The position numbers and the translations under genes were made by a program. This document shows, piece after piece, positions 30,546 through 43,009 of a DNA stretch of 64,000 nt. The first letter of the stretch is position 1, and each line of letters starts with the position of its first letter. Source of the stretch: Phyto melanocephala (taxonomy: Eukaryota; Arthropoda; Insecta; Diptera; Rhinophoridae). Under the pieces are notes generated by a model that saw nothing but the letters and a program-made list of their open reading frames with translations, was not told the origin of the DNA and did no database searches. The stretch is taken from the NCBI GenBank assembly GCA_941918925.1, contig OW799236.1, forward strand, positions 64,318,685 through 64,382,684, written 5' to 3'.

Positions 30546-33164
30546 AAAATTAGACATCTTAACATTTAACGTTAGATTTCTCTCTGAGAGAAGCCGTCAA
30601 ATTGACCTACTTAACACCCTCAATTCTAATAATATAGACATTTGCTTTATCCAGGAATGCCATCTTCGAAGACGAAAAAAAAGTGTTTCTAAATAACTAT
30701 AATTTCATACAAGATAACTCTACCGTAGGGGCTTCCATTGCGTTAAAAAACAATATCTCATATAATAGATTAACTATCGACAACTTAAACATACTTGGTA
30801 CTTTTATTGAAATTCAAATAAAAATAGACAATACAGAGAAAAGAGTCTTACTTGGCTCCCTATATATAAAATGCAATTCCACAGCTGTCTACCTACGAGA
30901 TAGCTTAGATAAAATTCTTCACGCAGCAAATAGATACGATCTGTTTCTCCTTGATTTAAACGCTAAAAACCCAGCCTGGGGCGATTCTACTAGTAATCAA
31001 AACGGAAATATTTTGCAGACATGGCTTCAAGACCATTCCTTAGATGTCAAAAGGATTTGTAATAGTAGCCCCTCTTATCCAAGCGGGAGTTCTTTTCTGG
31101 ATCATTACCTAATATGTACACCCTTATTAAATAGTAACCCACAAAATTACAAAATCACATCCTTGCCCACTTTTTCGGATCATTTTCCACTTAAATTAGA
31201 AATTGACATAAATTCTTTTGAAATCACCACTGTTAATCCACAACACCCTATATCATATAAGAACACAAACTGGAATCATTTCCAACGTGATATAAGTATG
31301 ATTTCTAATAATTTAATGCCACCAGAAAATGAAAATTTAGAAAATGATAAAATCGATAAACTAATACAAAATTTTAATCAAAGTTTTAACCATATACATG
31401 ATCTTCATTCTACAAAAATAGAGCACAAAGGGGGAAAGTTAATATACTCAGAAAGAATAAAAAATCTATATAGAATTAAATACAGATGGCAAAAGGAGCT
31501 CAAAAAAATATATCATCGCCTTGGAAATAGAATAAATAGTGAATATAATTTGTTATCCAAACAAATTCAACTATTAAAAGTTATAATAAAGGAAAGCGTA
31601 CATATAGATCAAGCCAATCTTTTCAGCAATAAACTTCAAGCTATCAAACCTGGCCCTACTGCGTTCAAACAAGTTTATCGTTTGATTGGAAAAAATAGCT
31701 CCACCTTTTGTAAAAAAATCTGTTTCAACAACACAATCATTACAGATAGTGGAACGTGTTCCGAACATTTTAAAGAATATTACTCCGAAATTTATAAGGA
31801 AAAACCCCCAAATAATGTTGTCCCGGATCTCGTACACCGTGTAGACGTATATACTCGTAGTATCTCAAATTATATTTACTCTTTTGATAATTCATTGAAT
31901 GCTCTTAGAAATGAAGACACATATCACTTTACAGAGGTATCGACAATAAAATCAATTATTGCAAACAATAACAGTAAAAAGTCAAGTGGGCTTGATGGCA
32001 TTTCTAACTTTATTATTAAAAAACTCCCAGACGCGGCACTTGCACTTCTAGCCATAATTTTCAACAACTGTCTCAATAATTGTTACTTCCCAACAGCATG
32101 GAAGGTAGCCAAAATAATTCCAATCAAAAAAAAAAGGAGGCAACAACAGGATGGAGGACTTTAGACCAATCTCTCTATTATCTAATATTGGGAAAATATT
32201 TGAACACATAATAAAAAGTAATAATAAAGTTTTGTGTTCAAATAAACCAAATATTATCCACGCATGGTGAGGTAAACAGTGGTGTGCCTCAAGGCAGCGT
32301 TCTTGCACCATATTTGTTCAATATATTTCTTTACGATTTTCCACACTTAACAGTTAACTCGAAAGCAATTCTGTACGCTGATGACTGTATGATATACAGT
32401 CACAATGAATCTCCCATACAAGCCTTAAAAAATGCGGCCTTTCACCTAGGCTCTATAAATAAATTTTATAATGGGGAATTAAAATTAACGCTGCAAAATC
32501 TTCAGCCATTTGCATAAGAAATGCTTCAGGTAAATGTGCCGCTTACGTGGTGTCGGAAAGTAAATGCCTACTTCTCACCTTACACGGAGTTGAAATACCA
32601 ATAAAAAACAACATATCATATCTGGGAGTTAACTTTCAAAATGTTTTTAAATTTAACCAACACGGACGAAGTATACTGGCCAAAGCTCAACGAATTACAG
32701 CTATATTTTCTAGGCTGTTAAATAGTAATTTTCTTCCACAAAAAACCAAACTCCTCTTATACAAAGTTGCAATTCGATCCGTTTTAACGTACGCTTTCCC
32801 AATATGGTTCTCTATCTCTCCATCGGTTGCAAAGAGGCTGGAAATTTTGGAAAGAAAAATCCTCCGTAAATGCATTAACAAAAATTATAAAAATATGACT
32901 GAACGTTTCTCCAACACATATGTTTACGAAAATGCCTCAATAGTACCATTTTGCAAATATTCTCTACTTCTCCAAAAGAAATTTGTTGAAAGTCTTGCCG
33001 ATCATGAAAACCATCTGATGAATGTGATTTATGAGTCGCAGAAAAATATAGAATGGTACAAACAAACTTACCTTTCTTCAGTAGGTGTACTATACGAGAA
33101 TATTGATCATGACGATTCACCAGAGTTCTTTAGGAAGGCTGATTTGAATAATCATAGGGGATGA
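30535..33164 (+). pseudogene. Jockey-like ORF2: endonuclease and reverse transcriptase
   Basis: The ATG at 30535 starts LDILTFNVRF, the first strand of an AP endonuclease, with CFIQECHL following. A frameshift at an A-run near 30675 leads to the long 30683-32164 frame (endonuclease end, linker, and RT start KSSGLDGISNFIIKKLP). Another frameshift and a deletion near 32150-32270 remove the block with the first catalytic Asp. The frame then resumes with GVPQGSVLAPYLF and YADDCMIY (32280-32400) and a thumb at 32547-33164. The protein cannot be active. Confidence 0.78.
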
Positions 33165-33478
33165 ATACTCTATAGTACAACAACAACAATAATTCATAGT
33201 ACAACGGAAAAATTTATGCTGAAGAGCTTGAGGGATTCTCACTTAAATTCGCCAGTTGGCCCAAAAACCGTTCCTGGCATATACATTAATTCCTAAGAGG
33301 GAAAACTGATAATTTAATTTCTCGTAAATCGAATATATATTAATATCTTAAAACCGTTCGGTTTTATTTGTCAATGTTGACGTCTGTCAACTCTTTCCAT
33401 ACATTATTATTGTATTAGTCACTGTCTTGATAGTGTTTTTTGACAGCTCGATTTGTATATATTAATTGTTTAATTTTA

Positions 33479-33639
33479 ACTGCCTGTTCAACGATGTCGA
33501 AAGAAAACCCAAGCGAAATTTCATTCGCATAAATACGTTGAAAACAAAAACAAATTTTTAGTTTTTGTTGTTGTTTTCAATATATTTGTACGAATGAACT
33601 TTCGCTTGTGTTTTCTTTCGACATCGTTAAACAGGCAGT
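33479..33639. repeat. 161-bp fold-back element, near-perfect palindrome
   Basis: The two halves are inverted copies: ACTGCCTGTT, CGATGTCGAAAGAAAAC and CAAGCGAAA recur in reverse complement at the other end. Only a few mismatches lie along about 75 bp of stem and the loop is short. It resembles a fold-back MITE. Confidence 0.75.
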
Positions 33640-34007
33640 AAGTGTTGACTATTTTTTAGATTTTTGACAGTCTATGCACTGTTAGTCAATATAAATGCCG
33701 TGAGCAAGCATTACTAAGCTTTTAAATAAGAAAAAAATTTTTTCATAATTGTTACGTCCTTGACAGTTTTGTTGGCAAGTAGCCTATTCATTTTATTGTG
33801 TATTAAAATAAGACATATAGTTTTAAGTTTTATCATACTCAAGTTTTCGATTGTATTAACGTAGTGTCAATAAGAAAAAAAAAGTCTCAATAAATAATAC
33901 TACTATAAACACCCAAACTATTTATTATATAATTTTTAATGTAATTGTTGTTTTTTCTATGATAATGTAAATTTAAAATTGAATTCATGGTTATGTTCTC
34001 TAAAGTG

Positions 34008-34152
34008 CGTCTTATGTGCTGTTTTTACACACCGATTGAGTTATTGTCTTGGACGATTTATGTGTAATTTGTTTTTGTTACAATAACAAAATACACACAA
34101 ATCGTCCAAGACAATCACTCAATCGGCTTGTAAAAACAGCACATTAATACGT
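34008..34152. repeat. About 145-bp fold-back element
   Basis: Left arm: ATGTGCTGTTTTTACA and CCGATTGAGTTATTGTCTTGG. The right arm repeats the same blocks in reverse complement (to 34152), with a central GTTACAATAAC-like loop near 34077. The sequence is unrelated to the hairpin at 33479-33639, only 370 bp away. Confidence 0.72.
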
Positions 34153-34185
34153 GAATATATATCAAAGTAAGCATTCTTAAATCAA

Positions 34186-34200
34186 TATAATAATAATAAC

Positions 34201-34265
<65 letters not shown>

Positions 34266-34305
34266 TAATAATAATAATAATAATAATAACAATAATAATA
34301 ATAAT
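34186..34305. repeat. (AAT)n microsatellite
   Basis: About 40 units of AAT, with three AAC variants. Confidence 0.95.
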
Positions 34306-35462
34306 TTTTTTATTTATTTTAAATAATATTTTTTTAAAGAAACATTTAATTTTTTGAATTTTGACTACATATAAGTTTAACATAGTGGTTACTTTAAGTA
34401 AAAGGGAGATAATGAGAATGAGTGAGCGAATGTAGGTGATTATGATTTTTTTTGATTGTGCATAATCGTAGTATAAATCACTTTCAGCATTTTTCACGTA
34501 ATATGTTTTTCATTTGTCCATCGTTGCACAATGACACTTATTTTGGTCGTTTTTACAGAAGTTGATACGGTAACACGGCCAAAAATGAAAAATTACTGTC
34601 AAATTTAGGTCTGCAGTCGACTTTTTCGGATCATTATTCTGTGTAGTTTTTGTAAAATTTATTTTTTTAAATATTTTCTTAAAATAGTTGAATTATTTGC
34701 CCAGAAAATTCAAGAAAACGAATATACAAAGGTTATTGAATCTTTAAATGCGTTTATACTATATATGTGTATTTCATATTATATTTTTAAAACTAAGTGT
34801 GTAAAGTGTTAAAATTTGTGGATACAAATTACTCATCAAATAAAAATCTTTTAAGATTTTTCGTTTTTTTTTTTTCCAATAATGCAACTTTTGTGCTGCA
34901 GTGATTATTGATGTTTGCATTAGTTTGACTGCTGCGCTGATATGGGAAAACGTTGCGAGTTTGTTTAATTTATTTTTCTATTTGGTGCAGCATATAACAC
35001 CGATTTTTGACGTAGCTGCCGCTACTACTAATTTTTTTTAACAAGAATCTATAGAAAAATTAAAAAATATATTTCTTATAGGAATAAGAAGTGTATACAA
35101 AATCAACCCACTACAATTTGTGTACAGAAAGTAGCAATAAATAGTAGGACGGAAACGGCATAAAATAAAAAATCAAAAAATTAAAAATATGAAAAATTTA
35201 ATTGAAAAAAAAGTACAAAAATAAAAAAAATAATTTTAATTTTAAATAATAATAATTTTAAATAATAATAATTTTAGTGCCTTTTTTTAGTGAGTGTGTT
35301 TAATGTACATATATATATATATTGCAGGGAAGCAATAAAATAATAAACATTTAAACAAAAAATTACTAAGTAGACTTCAATTTGTAACTATTATTATTAT
35401 TGACTGTTCCAGTACAGCAGTATTTTTGTGTCCCTAAACTTGAGCAGACAATTCCATTTTCT
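34306..35462. other. Long AT-rich region with no clear gene
   Basis: No recognisable coding region on either strand. The part at 34540-34640, with mixed composition, looks less repeat-like than its surroundings and could be a promoter or 5' UTR, but nothing proves it. Confidence 0.35.
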
Positions 35463-35530
35463 TAAAATTGGCTTTAAGTTTAATCAAAATAAAAGCGCAT
35501 TTTGGAGAAGCAATCCAACAATCCATAAAA
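35463..35530 (+). other. Possible host exon ending at a splice donor
   Basis: A short open stretch (LALSLIKIKAHFGEAIQQS) ends exactly at a strong donor, AAAGTAAGTATT (GT at 35531), and is followed by a T-rich intron-like run. No start codon or partner exon was found. It could be chance. Confidence 0.2.
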
Positions 35531-35895
35531 GTAAGTATTTTTTTATTTTATTTATTTATTTCTAAATATGGACAAACAATTTTATTTCTTTGGAAATATG
35601 CAATATATCTTCTTGGATTTCTCTCGGGTTATATGAAGTCGATTAAATTATGCAAACAAACCATGAATATTTTTTTTAGTATATTTTTATTAAATTTGGG
35701 CAACAACAACCTGTTATATTAAAAATAAAACGCTGTCAATTAATCAGCGCATCTACTATAGAGTTTAGTAAACATATATGAACTGTTTATATAATATATG
35801 AAATATTAAAGAGTTAATATCAGAATGAAAACTTAACAGAAGCGAAATTAACAAAATTCTAAATAATTGTATTAATTTTTATATCGAATTTACAT

Positions 35896-35940
35896 CAAGG
35901 CGAATTTATTTATCAGGTGGTGGTAATTCTACAACAAATT
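35896..35940 (+). repeat. MITE fragment cut by the CR1-like element
   Basis: It starts CAAGGCGAATTTATTTATCA and continues GGTGGTGGTAATTCTACAAC, identical to the left 45 bp of 21570-21812, then stops at the 3' end of the CR1-like element. No other half was found on the far side. Confidence 0.75.
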
Positions 35941-36036
35941 GATATTATTATTATTATTATTAGTATTATTTATTAGTATTATTATACTTTAAATTACACT
36001 TTGGTTACTTAAGTTTACATTTTTTCTATTTTTGCT

Positions 36037-38838
36037 CTAAGATTCTAAGTTATTTACATTGTTTCTTACAAAATTTACACAATCTCTTTTAAAAATGAAT
36101 TCATTTGTTTCATCTTTGGTATTATTTGGTAGCGAGTTATATAATTGTAGTCCTTTATAGAAAAGTGAACGCTGCATCGCTGTCGTGTTTACTCGTTGCA
36201 GTCTAAAGTCTCTCGCATTTCTTAGCCCATACGGTTGCATATCTCTCACATAATTAATTTGCTTTCATAGATATTCTGGCGCCTTTCCCATTTTCATCTT
36301 TTGTATAAAAAGTAAGGTATTTAATTCCAATCGTTGATTTATTTTTAACCACATAAGGATATTTAACATTATCTCAATTGGAGTATAAATGTTACATTTC
36401 AAAATTGTTCTCATTGCTTTATTTTGTAATTTTTGTAGTCGTTCAATTTGCGTTTTTGAACAACATGTATAAATAATTGTTGAACCAAATTCAAAATGTG
36501 GTTTAATAATCGTATTATATATATTAATTGCTGTTATTGTTGAAACTTTATTTCTAATTCTTTTAAAAAACTCAATTTTTTTTTACCAATTTTTCGACAA
36601 ATATAGTCCATGTGTTCTTTAAATTTAAGTTCTTTATCAATTATAAAACCAAGATATTTTATTTGTTCGACTTTTTCAATTACTTCGTTATTAATTATAA
36701 AGTCATTACTACTAGTCATGTTTATTTCTATTATTTTCGTTTTTGTTTCATTTAATTTTAATTTGTTCATATTTAACCAAATAATTATATTGTTTATGTC
36801 CTGCATCATATTATTGTGACACTGTTCTTCATTAACTCCTTCTGTAAATATTAGAGTATCATCCGCGTATAAAATTACTTCACTTTTTGTCAAAATGTTC
36901 GGCATATCATTTATGTAAATACTAAACAATAGTGCACCTAAGATTGATCCTTGTGGAACACCAAATTCATTTTCAATGGAATCAGATTGTACACCATAAA
37001 CAGTTGTTTTTTGTTTTCTATTTGCTAAGTAGGATTTAAACCATTTAAGTTCTATATTCTGTATTCCGTACATATGAAATTTTTTAAACATAATTTTTCT
37101 ATCAATTGTCTCAAACGCTCTTTTAAAGTCCAAAAAAATTGCCATAATTTTTCTATTTTTTTCCATCGATTTATGACATAATTTACTGCAGTTTCACATG
37201 AAAAATTTTTCCTGTAACCAGACTGGTATTTTGATAACAAAGAATTTCCTTCTATATAGCTTTCCAATTGATCTTTCACAACCTTTTCCAGTACTTTTTC
37301 ACAAGTTTTTAAAGTATTTATAGGACGGAATTCTTCACACTTTTTTGTATTTTTCACTTTTTCAATAGGTATTATTATTGTTTCTTTCCAGTTTTCTGGG
37401 AATTCTCAATTTTTTTTAGCGATTTATTAATTATATTTAATAAAATATTTCCCGTTATGTTCCAATTGTCAATAATAATTTTATTTGATATTTTTGTATA
37501 ATCTGGCTTATTGTTAAGTTGCTTTATTGTGTTTTTAAGTTCTAAGATTGTTATTGCACGAAATTTGAAATTATGACTAGTATTATTAATATTGTTTACG
37601 TATTGCACTTCTTCGATCGAGTCTCTTATTGCTGTTATACTACTTACAAAATAATTATTAAATTGACTAGCTATTTGATTGTTTTCTTTATATTCTATTT
37701 GGTTAAATATCACAGTTTTTATCACAGATTGTTTATTTTTTATCACTAAAGCTTTTATTTCCTTCCACATTTGTTTTTGATCTTTGGCATTGTTTATTTT
37801 ATTGTTTATATAGTTATGTTTTGCATTTTCAATTTTTACTTTATAAAGGTTTCTAACCGATCTATAGTTTGCCCATGCTTCAGTTGTGTTTTCAATCCTC
37901 GCTATTTGTTGTTTTAAAATTTTATCTTTTTTTAATAAGCGAAGTTCATTATTAAACCATTGATTCACATTATTTGTATAAGTAATTGTTCTTTTTATTG
38001 TAAATTTGTTTATTACCGCTTCGAGACAGTTATCTAACATATATGCGTTTTCATTGACATCACCGTTTTCTTTATAATCTATTATTGCACTCAGATTTCT
38101 ATTAAAGTTATTTTTATTATATTTGAATATTTTATGGGTTTCTATTGTTGTATCTTTTTGAAAATTGATTTCACATTCAATATTTATATATAGAGACTCG
38201 TGATCAGTTATGTTATTGTTATTAATTTCTACGGTTACTTTATGGCTATTTGTTAACACATAATCAATTAAAGTATTAGTATCATTTGTTATTCGCGTAA
38301 AACTATTAACGATTTGTTTTAAACCATGATCATTTAAATTGTTTTCTATTCTGTTTTTATAGCAAATATTTTCAATCCAATCTATGTTAAAGTCTCCACA
38401 AATTATAATATCACAGTAGCTTTCACAAATTATTTCTAAAATTTTTTCAAATATATCACAAAATTCTGATTTTTTGCAACTCGGTGATCTGTATACTGCT
38501 ACAATTATCATACGAATACTATCATATTCAGCAGTGCAAACCCAGTATTTATAATCTTCAAATTTTTCCAATATTTTATTCACCTTCCATGTTTTTTTGT
38601 AATAAATTATAACGCCTCCTGTTTTTGTAGAATTAGATAAACATACTATGTGCCCATAATCTTGTAGCATAATTTCATTTTCATTTACTTTATTTGTTAA
38701 ATGTGTTTCAGACAATATAATAAACTCCAGATTTTCTGATGCCGCAATTACTTCTATTTGACTAAAGTTATTAGTTAATCCTTGTACATTTGTATAAAGT
38801 GCGCGTAAATTCTGTGATTGTGTACCTAAATTCTGTGA
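36037..38838 (-). pseudogene. CR1-like ORF2: endonuclease and reverse transcriptase
   Basis: Endonuclease motifs run from LRALYTNVQGLTNNF (about 38800) through SETHLTNKV, GGVIIYYK, VYRSPSC, ICGDFNIDW (about 38395) and TDHESLY (about 38190). After a frameshift near 37375 come RPINTL and EKVLEKVVKDQL. After a second near 37150 the RT core follows, with IFLDFKRAFETID, GVPQGSILGALLF and YADDTLIF (about 36860). A third frameshift near 36570 separates the thumb, which ends in the 36249-36037 frame. No ATG precedes the endonuclease in frame; the frame is continuous with ORF1 across a single TAA at 38842-38844. Confidence 0.8.
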
Positions 38839-38841
38839 TTG

Positions 38842-40149
38842 TTACATTGCAAACCCCATTCTTTTCATTTTCATATTTAATTTATTTTGATACACTTGGC
38901 ATTCTCTATCATTAGTATAGTGACTTTCATCTAATCCCATATTTAGATAGTTATTTGCTTTTATACAATTAATACACTTATTGATTTGATCCTTGTTGCA
39001 TTCCTTCGATTTATGTTCGCCGTGACATTTTAAGCACACTTATTTGTTTTTGCATTCTTTTGCTAAGTGATTGTATCCTTTACATTTTAAACACTGTATA
39101 ACATCGGTACCATCAAAAACTCTACATCTCTCCCATCCTAGATTAACTCTTTGCTCTGTAATCACTTTGGTATATGTTTCTTCATCCACTATTAATTTGA
39201 CAGTATATATTGTTTTATTGTTTCTTTTATATTCGTATTTTTGTATTATTTTAAATTCACCATTACTAATCATTGAATTTTGTTTTCGCAATTTTTCAAT
39301 TATTTCAACTTCCGTATAGTTAAATGTCATACCAGTTATTTTTATTCTTAATTGTACTGGGTTAGGAACCAAAACTTCATATCCATCGTTTAGTTCATTT
39401 TCTATAGCACTCTTTATTTTTTCTCTTTCTTCAACATTTTCGGATTGGATTACAACTGCACCGTTTCTTCGATTTTCAACACTTGTTATTTTTAAATTTA
39501 CCGGATCAACCTTATTATTTAATTCCTCTTTAGTTTTATCCACTCCCTGTTTTTCTTTTGGTTTAACTATTGAAGGCAATTGTTTGTTAACATCTGGCAA
39601 TACTATTTTGTTTTTCACTGTCTCTGAGTATGACATTTTTGTTTGCTTTTGATTTGTCTCTTTGATCACTTTTTTTATTTTTTCATCTAATGATTTGCAT
39701 ATTTTATTGTTGTTGTTTTTAAATTCATTTAAACTTCCGTATAATTTTTTAATTTCTTCTACATTTTTTTCATAAGATTTTTGTACACTGTCAATTTTTT
39801 TCACTCTTTCTTCGTAACGCTTTTCAATAGCTTCCAATAATTCTTTAATTTCGCCTTCGTTTTGCTTCAGTGACAACTCAAATTCATGTTTATAATCAAC
39901 TAAATTTTGTTAATTTTTGTTCACTTGATCTTGAATTTCTGTTAGAACCATGTCCACATTTTTTATATATTGTACACAATCATCACACATAAAACGTATA
40001 AAGTTACTTTTGTCAATTATTCCCATCGAATATTGATCAATTCCAGAACATTTTGTTTGGCTGTGATAAATTTTATCGCAGACTCCCATACATCTTATGC
40101 CAGTTTCAAATGTACAAGTTTCAAATACTAAATTCTTAAAAACAAACAC
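38842..40149 (-). pseudogene. CR1-like ORF1: PHD finger, coiled coil, zinc knuckles
   Basis: One continuous minus-strand frame broken by TAA at 39910-39912 and 39040-39042. The first part has a Cys/His pattern (CTFETGIRCMGVCD, YHSQTKC, CDDC) of a PHD-like finger. The middle is a Lys/Glu-rich coiled coil (39876-39640) followed by a domain with an RRM-like feel. The end has CLKCKGYNHLAKEC and CLKCHGEHKSKEC knuckles plus an extra Cys pair. No ATG lies before the PHD finger, so the original start is lost or lies in an upstream exon. Confidence 0.72.
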
Positions 40150-40277
40150 ATAAAATGATTAAATTAATTCACAAGTGTGGGAAACCCTACTTATGCTTTA
40201 ACTTAACCAAATACTTTTGATGTGTGTGAAGATAAATACACCTAGTTAAATACGTTTTTAGTGATAGAAAAAAAAAA

Positions 40278-40291
40278 TATCGCATGCGATA
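40278..40291. other. Perfect 14-bp palindrome TATCGCATGCGATA
   Basis: A perfect palindrome just upstream of the CR1-like 5' end and about 50 bp before the satellite array. It could be a binding site or chance. Confidence 0.4.
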
Positions 40292-40334
40292 AAAAACTTT
40301 TTAATACGTAAAATTAACAATTTTGCACTAATTT

Positions 40335-43008
40335 TATATCATATATTACCATCTCAATAAATTAAACCTAGTGGAAATTGAAGGTAACTTCCTATGCTAT
40401 TAAACCACATTTATACTTTTTCCCAATTGTATTTGTGAATATTTTTATAAAGTTTTTAAAATTTGACTTAGTGCAAATTTTCTACTATATGAGGTCTTGG
40501 AGGGATGTGGTCAGTATGACCATATCTTAACATCTCAATGAATTAAACCTAGTGGAAATTAAAGGTAACTTCCTATGCTATTAAACCACATTTATACTTT
40601 TTCCCAATTGTATTTGTGAATATTTTTATAAAGCTTTTAAAATTTGACTTAGTGCAAATTTTCTACTATATGAGGTCTTGGAGGGATGTGGTCAGTATGA
40701 CCATATCTTAACATCTCAATGAATTAAACCTAGTGGAAATTGAAGGTAACTACCTGTGCTATTAAACCACATTTATACTTTTTCCCAATTGTATTTGTGA
40801 ATATTTTTATAAAGTTTTTAAAATTTGACTTAGTGCAAATTTTCTAATATATGTATGAGCTCTTGGAGGGATGTGGTCAGTATGACCATATCTTAACATC
40901 TCAATGAATAAAACCTAGTGGAAATTGAAGGTAACTACCTATGCTATTAAACCGCATTTATACTTTTTCCCAATTGTATTTGTGAATATTTTTATAAAGT
41001 TTTTAAAATTTGACTTAGTGCAAATTTTCTAATATATGTATGAGCTCTTGGAGTGATGTGGTCAGTATGACCATATCTTAACATCTCAATGAATTAAACC
41101 TAGTGGAAATTGAAGGTAACTACCTATGCTATTAAACCACATTTATACTTTTTCCCAATTGTATTTGTGAATATTTTTATAAAGTTTTTAAAATTTGACT
41201 TAGTGCAAATTTTCTAATATATGTATGAGCTCTTGGAGGGATGTGGTCAGTATGACCATATCTTAACATCTCAATGAATTAAACCTAGTGGAAATTGAAG
41301 GTAACTACCTATGCTATTAAACCACATTTATACTTTTTCCCAATTGTATTTGTGAATATTTTTATAAAGTTTTTAAAATTTGACTTAGTGCAAATTTTCT
41401 ACTATATGAGGTCTTGGAGGGATGTGGTCAGTATGACCATATCTTAACATCTCAATGAATTAAACCTAGTGGAAATTGAAGGTAACTACCTGTGCTATTA
41501 AACCACATTTATACTTTTTCCCAGTTGTATTTGTGAATATTTTTATAGAATTTTTAAAATTTGACTTAGTGCAAATTGTCTACTATATGAGGTCTTGGAG
41601 GGATGTGGTCAGTATGACCATATCTTAACATCTCAATGAATTAAACCTAGTGGAAATTGAAGGTAACTACCTATGCTATTAAACCACATTTATACTTTTT
41701 CCCAATTGTATTTGTGAATATTTTTATAAAGTTTTTAAAATTTGACTTAGTGCAAATTTTCTACTATATGAGGTCTTGGAGGGATGTGGTCAGTATGACC
41801 ATATCTTAACATCTCAATGAATTAAACCTAGTGGAAATTGAAGGTAACTACCTGTGCTATTAAACCACATTTATACTTTTTCCCAATTGTATTTGTGAAT
41901 ATTTTTATAAAGTTTTTAAAATTTGACTTAGTGCAAATTTTCTACTATATGAGGTCTTGGAGGGATGTGGTCAGTATGACCATATCTTAACATCTCAATG
42001 AATTAAACCTAGTGGAAATTGAAGGTAACTACCTATGCTATTAAACCACATTTATACTTTTTCCCAATTGTATTTGTGAATATTTTTATAAAGTTTTTAA
42101 AATTTGACTTAGTGCAAATTTTCTACTATATGAGGTCTTGGAGGGATGTGGTCAGTATGACCATATCTTAACATCTCAATCAATTAAACCTAGTGGAAAT
42201 TAAAGGTAACTACCTATGCTATCAAACCACGTTTATACTTTTTCCCAATTGTATTTGTGAATATTTTTATAAAATTTTTAAAATTTGACTTCTAATATAT
42301 GAGCTCTTGGAGGGATGTGGTTAGTATGACCATATCTTAACATCTCAATAAATTAAACCTAGTGGAAATTGAAGGTATCTACCTATGCTATTAAACCACA
42401 TTTATACTTTTTCCCAATTGTATTTGTGAATATTTTTATAAAGTTTTTAAAATTTGACTTAGTGCAAATTTTCTAATATATGAGTTCTTGGAGGGATGTG
42501 GTCAGTATGACCATATCTTAACATCTCAATAAATTAAACCTAGTGGAAATTAAAGGTAACTACCTATGCTATCAAACCACATTTATACTTTTTCCCAATT
42601 GTATTTGTGAATATTTTTATAAAGTTTTTAAAATTTGACTTAGTGCAAATTTTCTAATATATGAGCTCTTGGAGGGATGTGGTCAGTATGACCATATCTT
42701 AACATCTCAATAAATTAAACCTAGGGGAAATGGAAGGTATCTACCTATGCTATTTAACCACATTTATACTTTTTCCCAATTGTATTTGTGAATATTTTTA
42801 TAAAATTTTTTAAATTTGACTTAGTGCAAATTTTCTAATATATGAGCTCTTGGAGGGATGTGGTCAGTATGACCATATCTTAACATCTCAATAAATTAAA
42901 CCTAGTGGAAATTGAAGGTAACTACCTATGCTATCAAACCACATTTATACTTTTTCCCAATTGTATTTGTGAATATTTTTATAAAGTTTTTAAAATTTGA
43001 CTTAGTGC
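40335..43008 (+). repeat. 181-bp satellite array, about 14.7 units
   Basis: Unit starts (CATCTCAATRAATTAAACC) fall at 40350, 40531, 40712, 40897, 41082, 41267, 41448, 41629, 41810, 41991, 42172, 42341, 42522, 42703 and 42884. Most units are 181 bp, three are 185 bp (extra TGTA at ATATATGTATGAGC) and one is 169 bp (deletion of AGTGCAAATT and neighbours). Nearly every unit keeps the dyad TGGTCAGTATGACCA; the unit ending near 42340 has TTAG instead. The array ends inside a unit, at GTGCAAA, and joins a gypsy gag sequence. No coding capacity. Confidence 0.95.
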
Positions 43009-43009
43009 A

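Larger units (their letters stand above)
29248..33195 (+). mobile_element. Jockey-like non-LTR retrotransposon, decayed
   Basis: A plus-strand element with a Gag-like ORF1 (29248-30545) and an endonuclease/RT ORF2 (from 30535). It ends after about 33164 in a short AACAACAACAAT tail near 33179-33190. Most lesions are frameshifts at runs of A. The order and the Jockey-type triple zinc knuckle identify the clade. Confidence 0.8.
35941..40160 (-). mobile_element. CR1-like non-LTR retrotransposon, nearly full length
   Basis: The minus strand codes for ORF1 (PHD finger, coiled coil, zinc knuckles) and ORF2 (endonuclease, RT). The 3' end is a run of TATTATTATTA-type units (35941-35990), as usual for CR1-like elements. 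Lesions are few: two in-frame TAA codons in ORF1 and about three frameshifts in ORF2. It inserted into, or truncated, a MITE at its 3' end. Confidence 0.82.

Noticed and set aside
34177..34497. Isoleucine-rich frame on the minus strand
   Set aside because: It is the AAT microsatellite read as ATT codons plus random flanks.
40335..43008. A CRISPR-like repeat array
   Set aside because: The units are 181 bp with no unique spacers, in a eukaryotic genome; it is an ordinary satellite.
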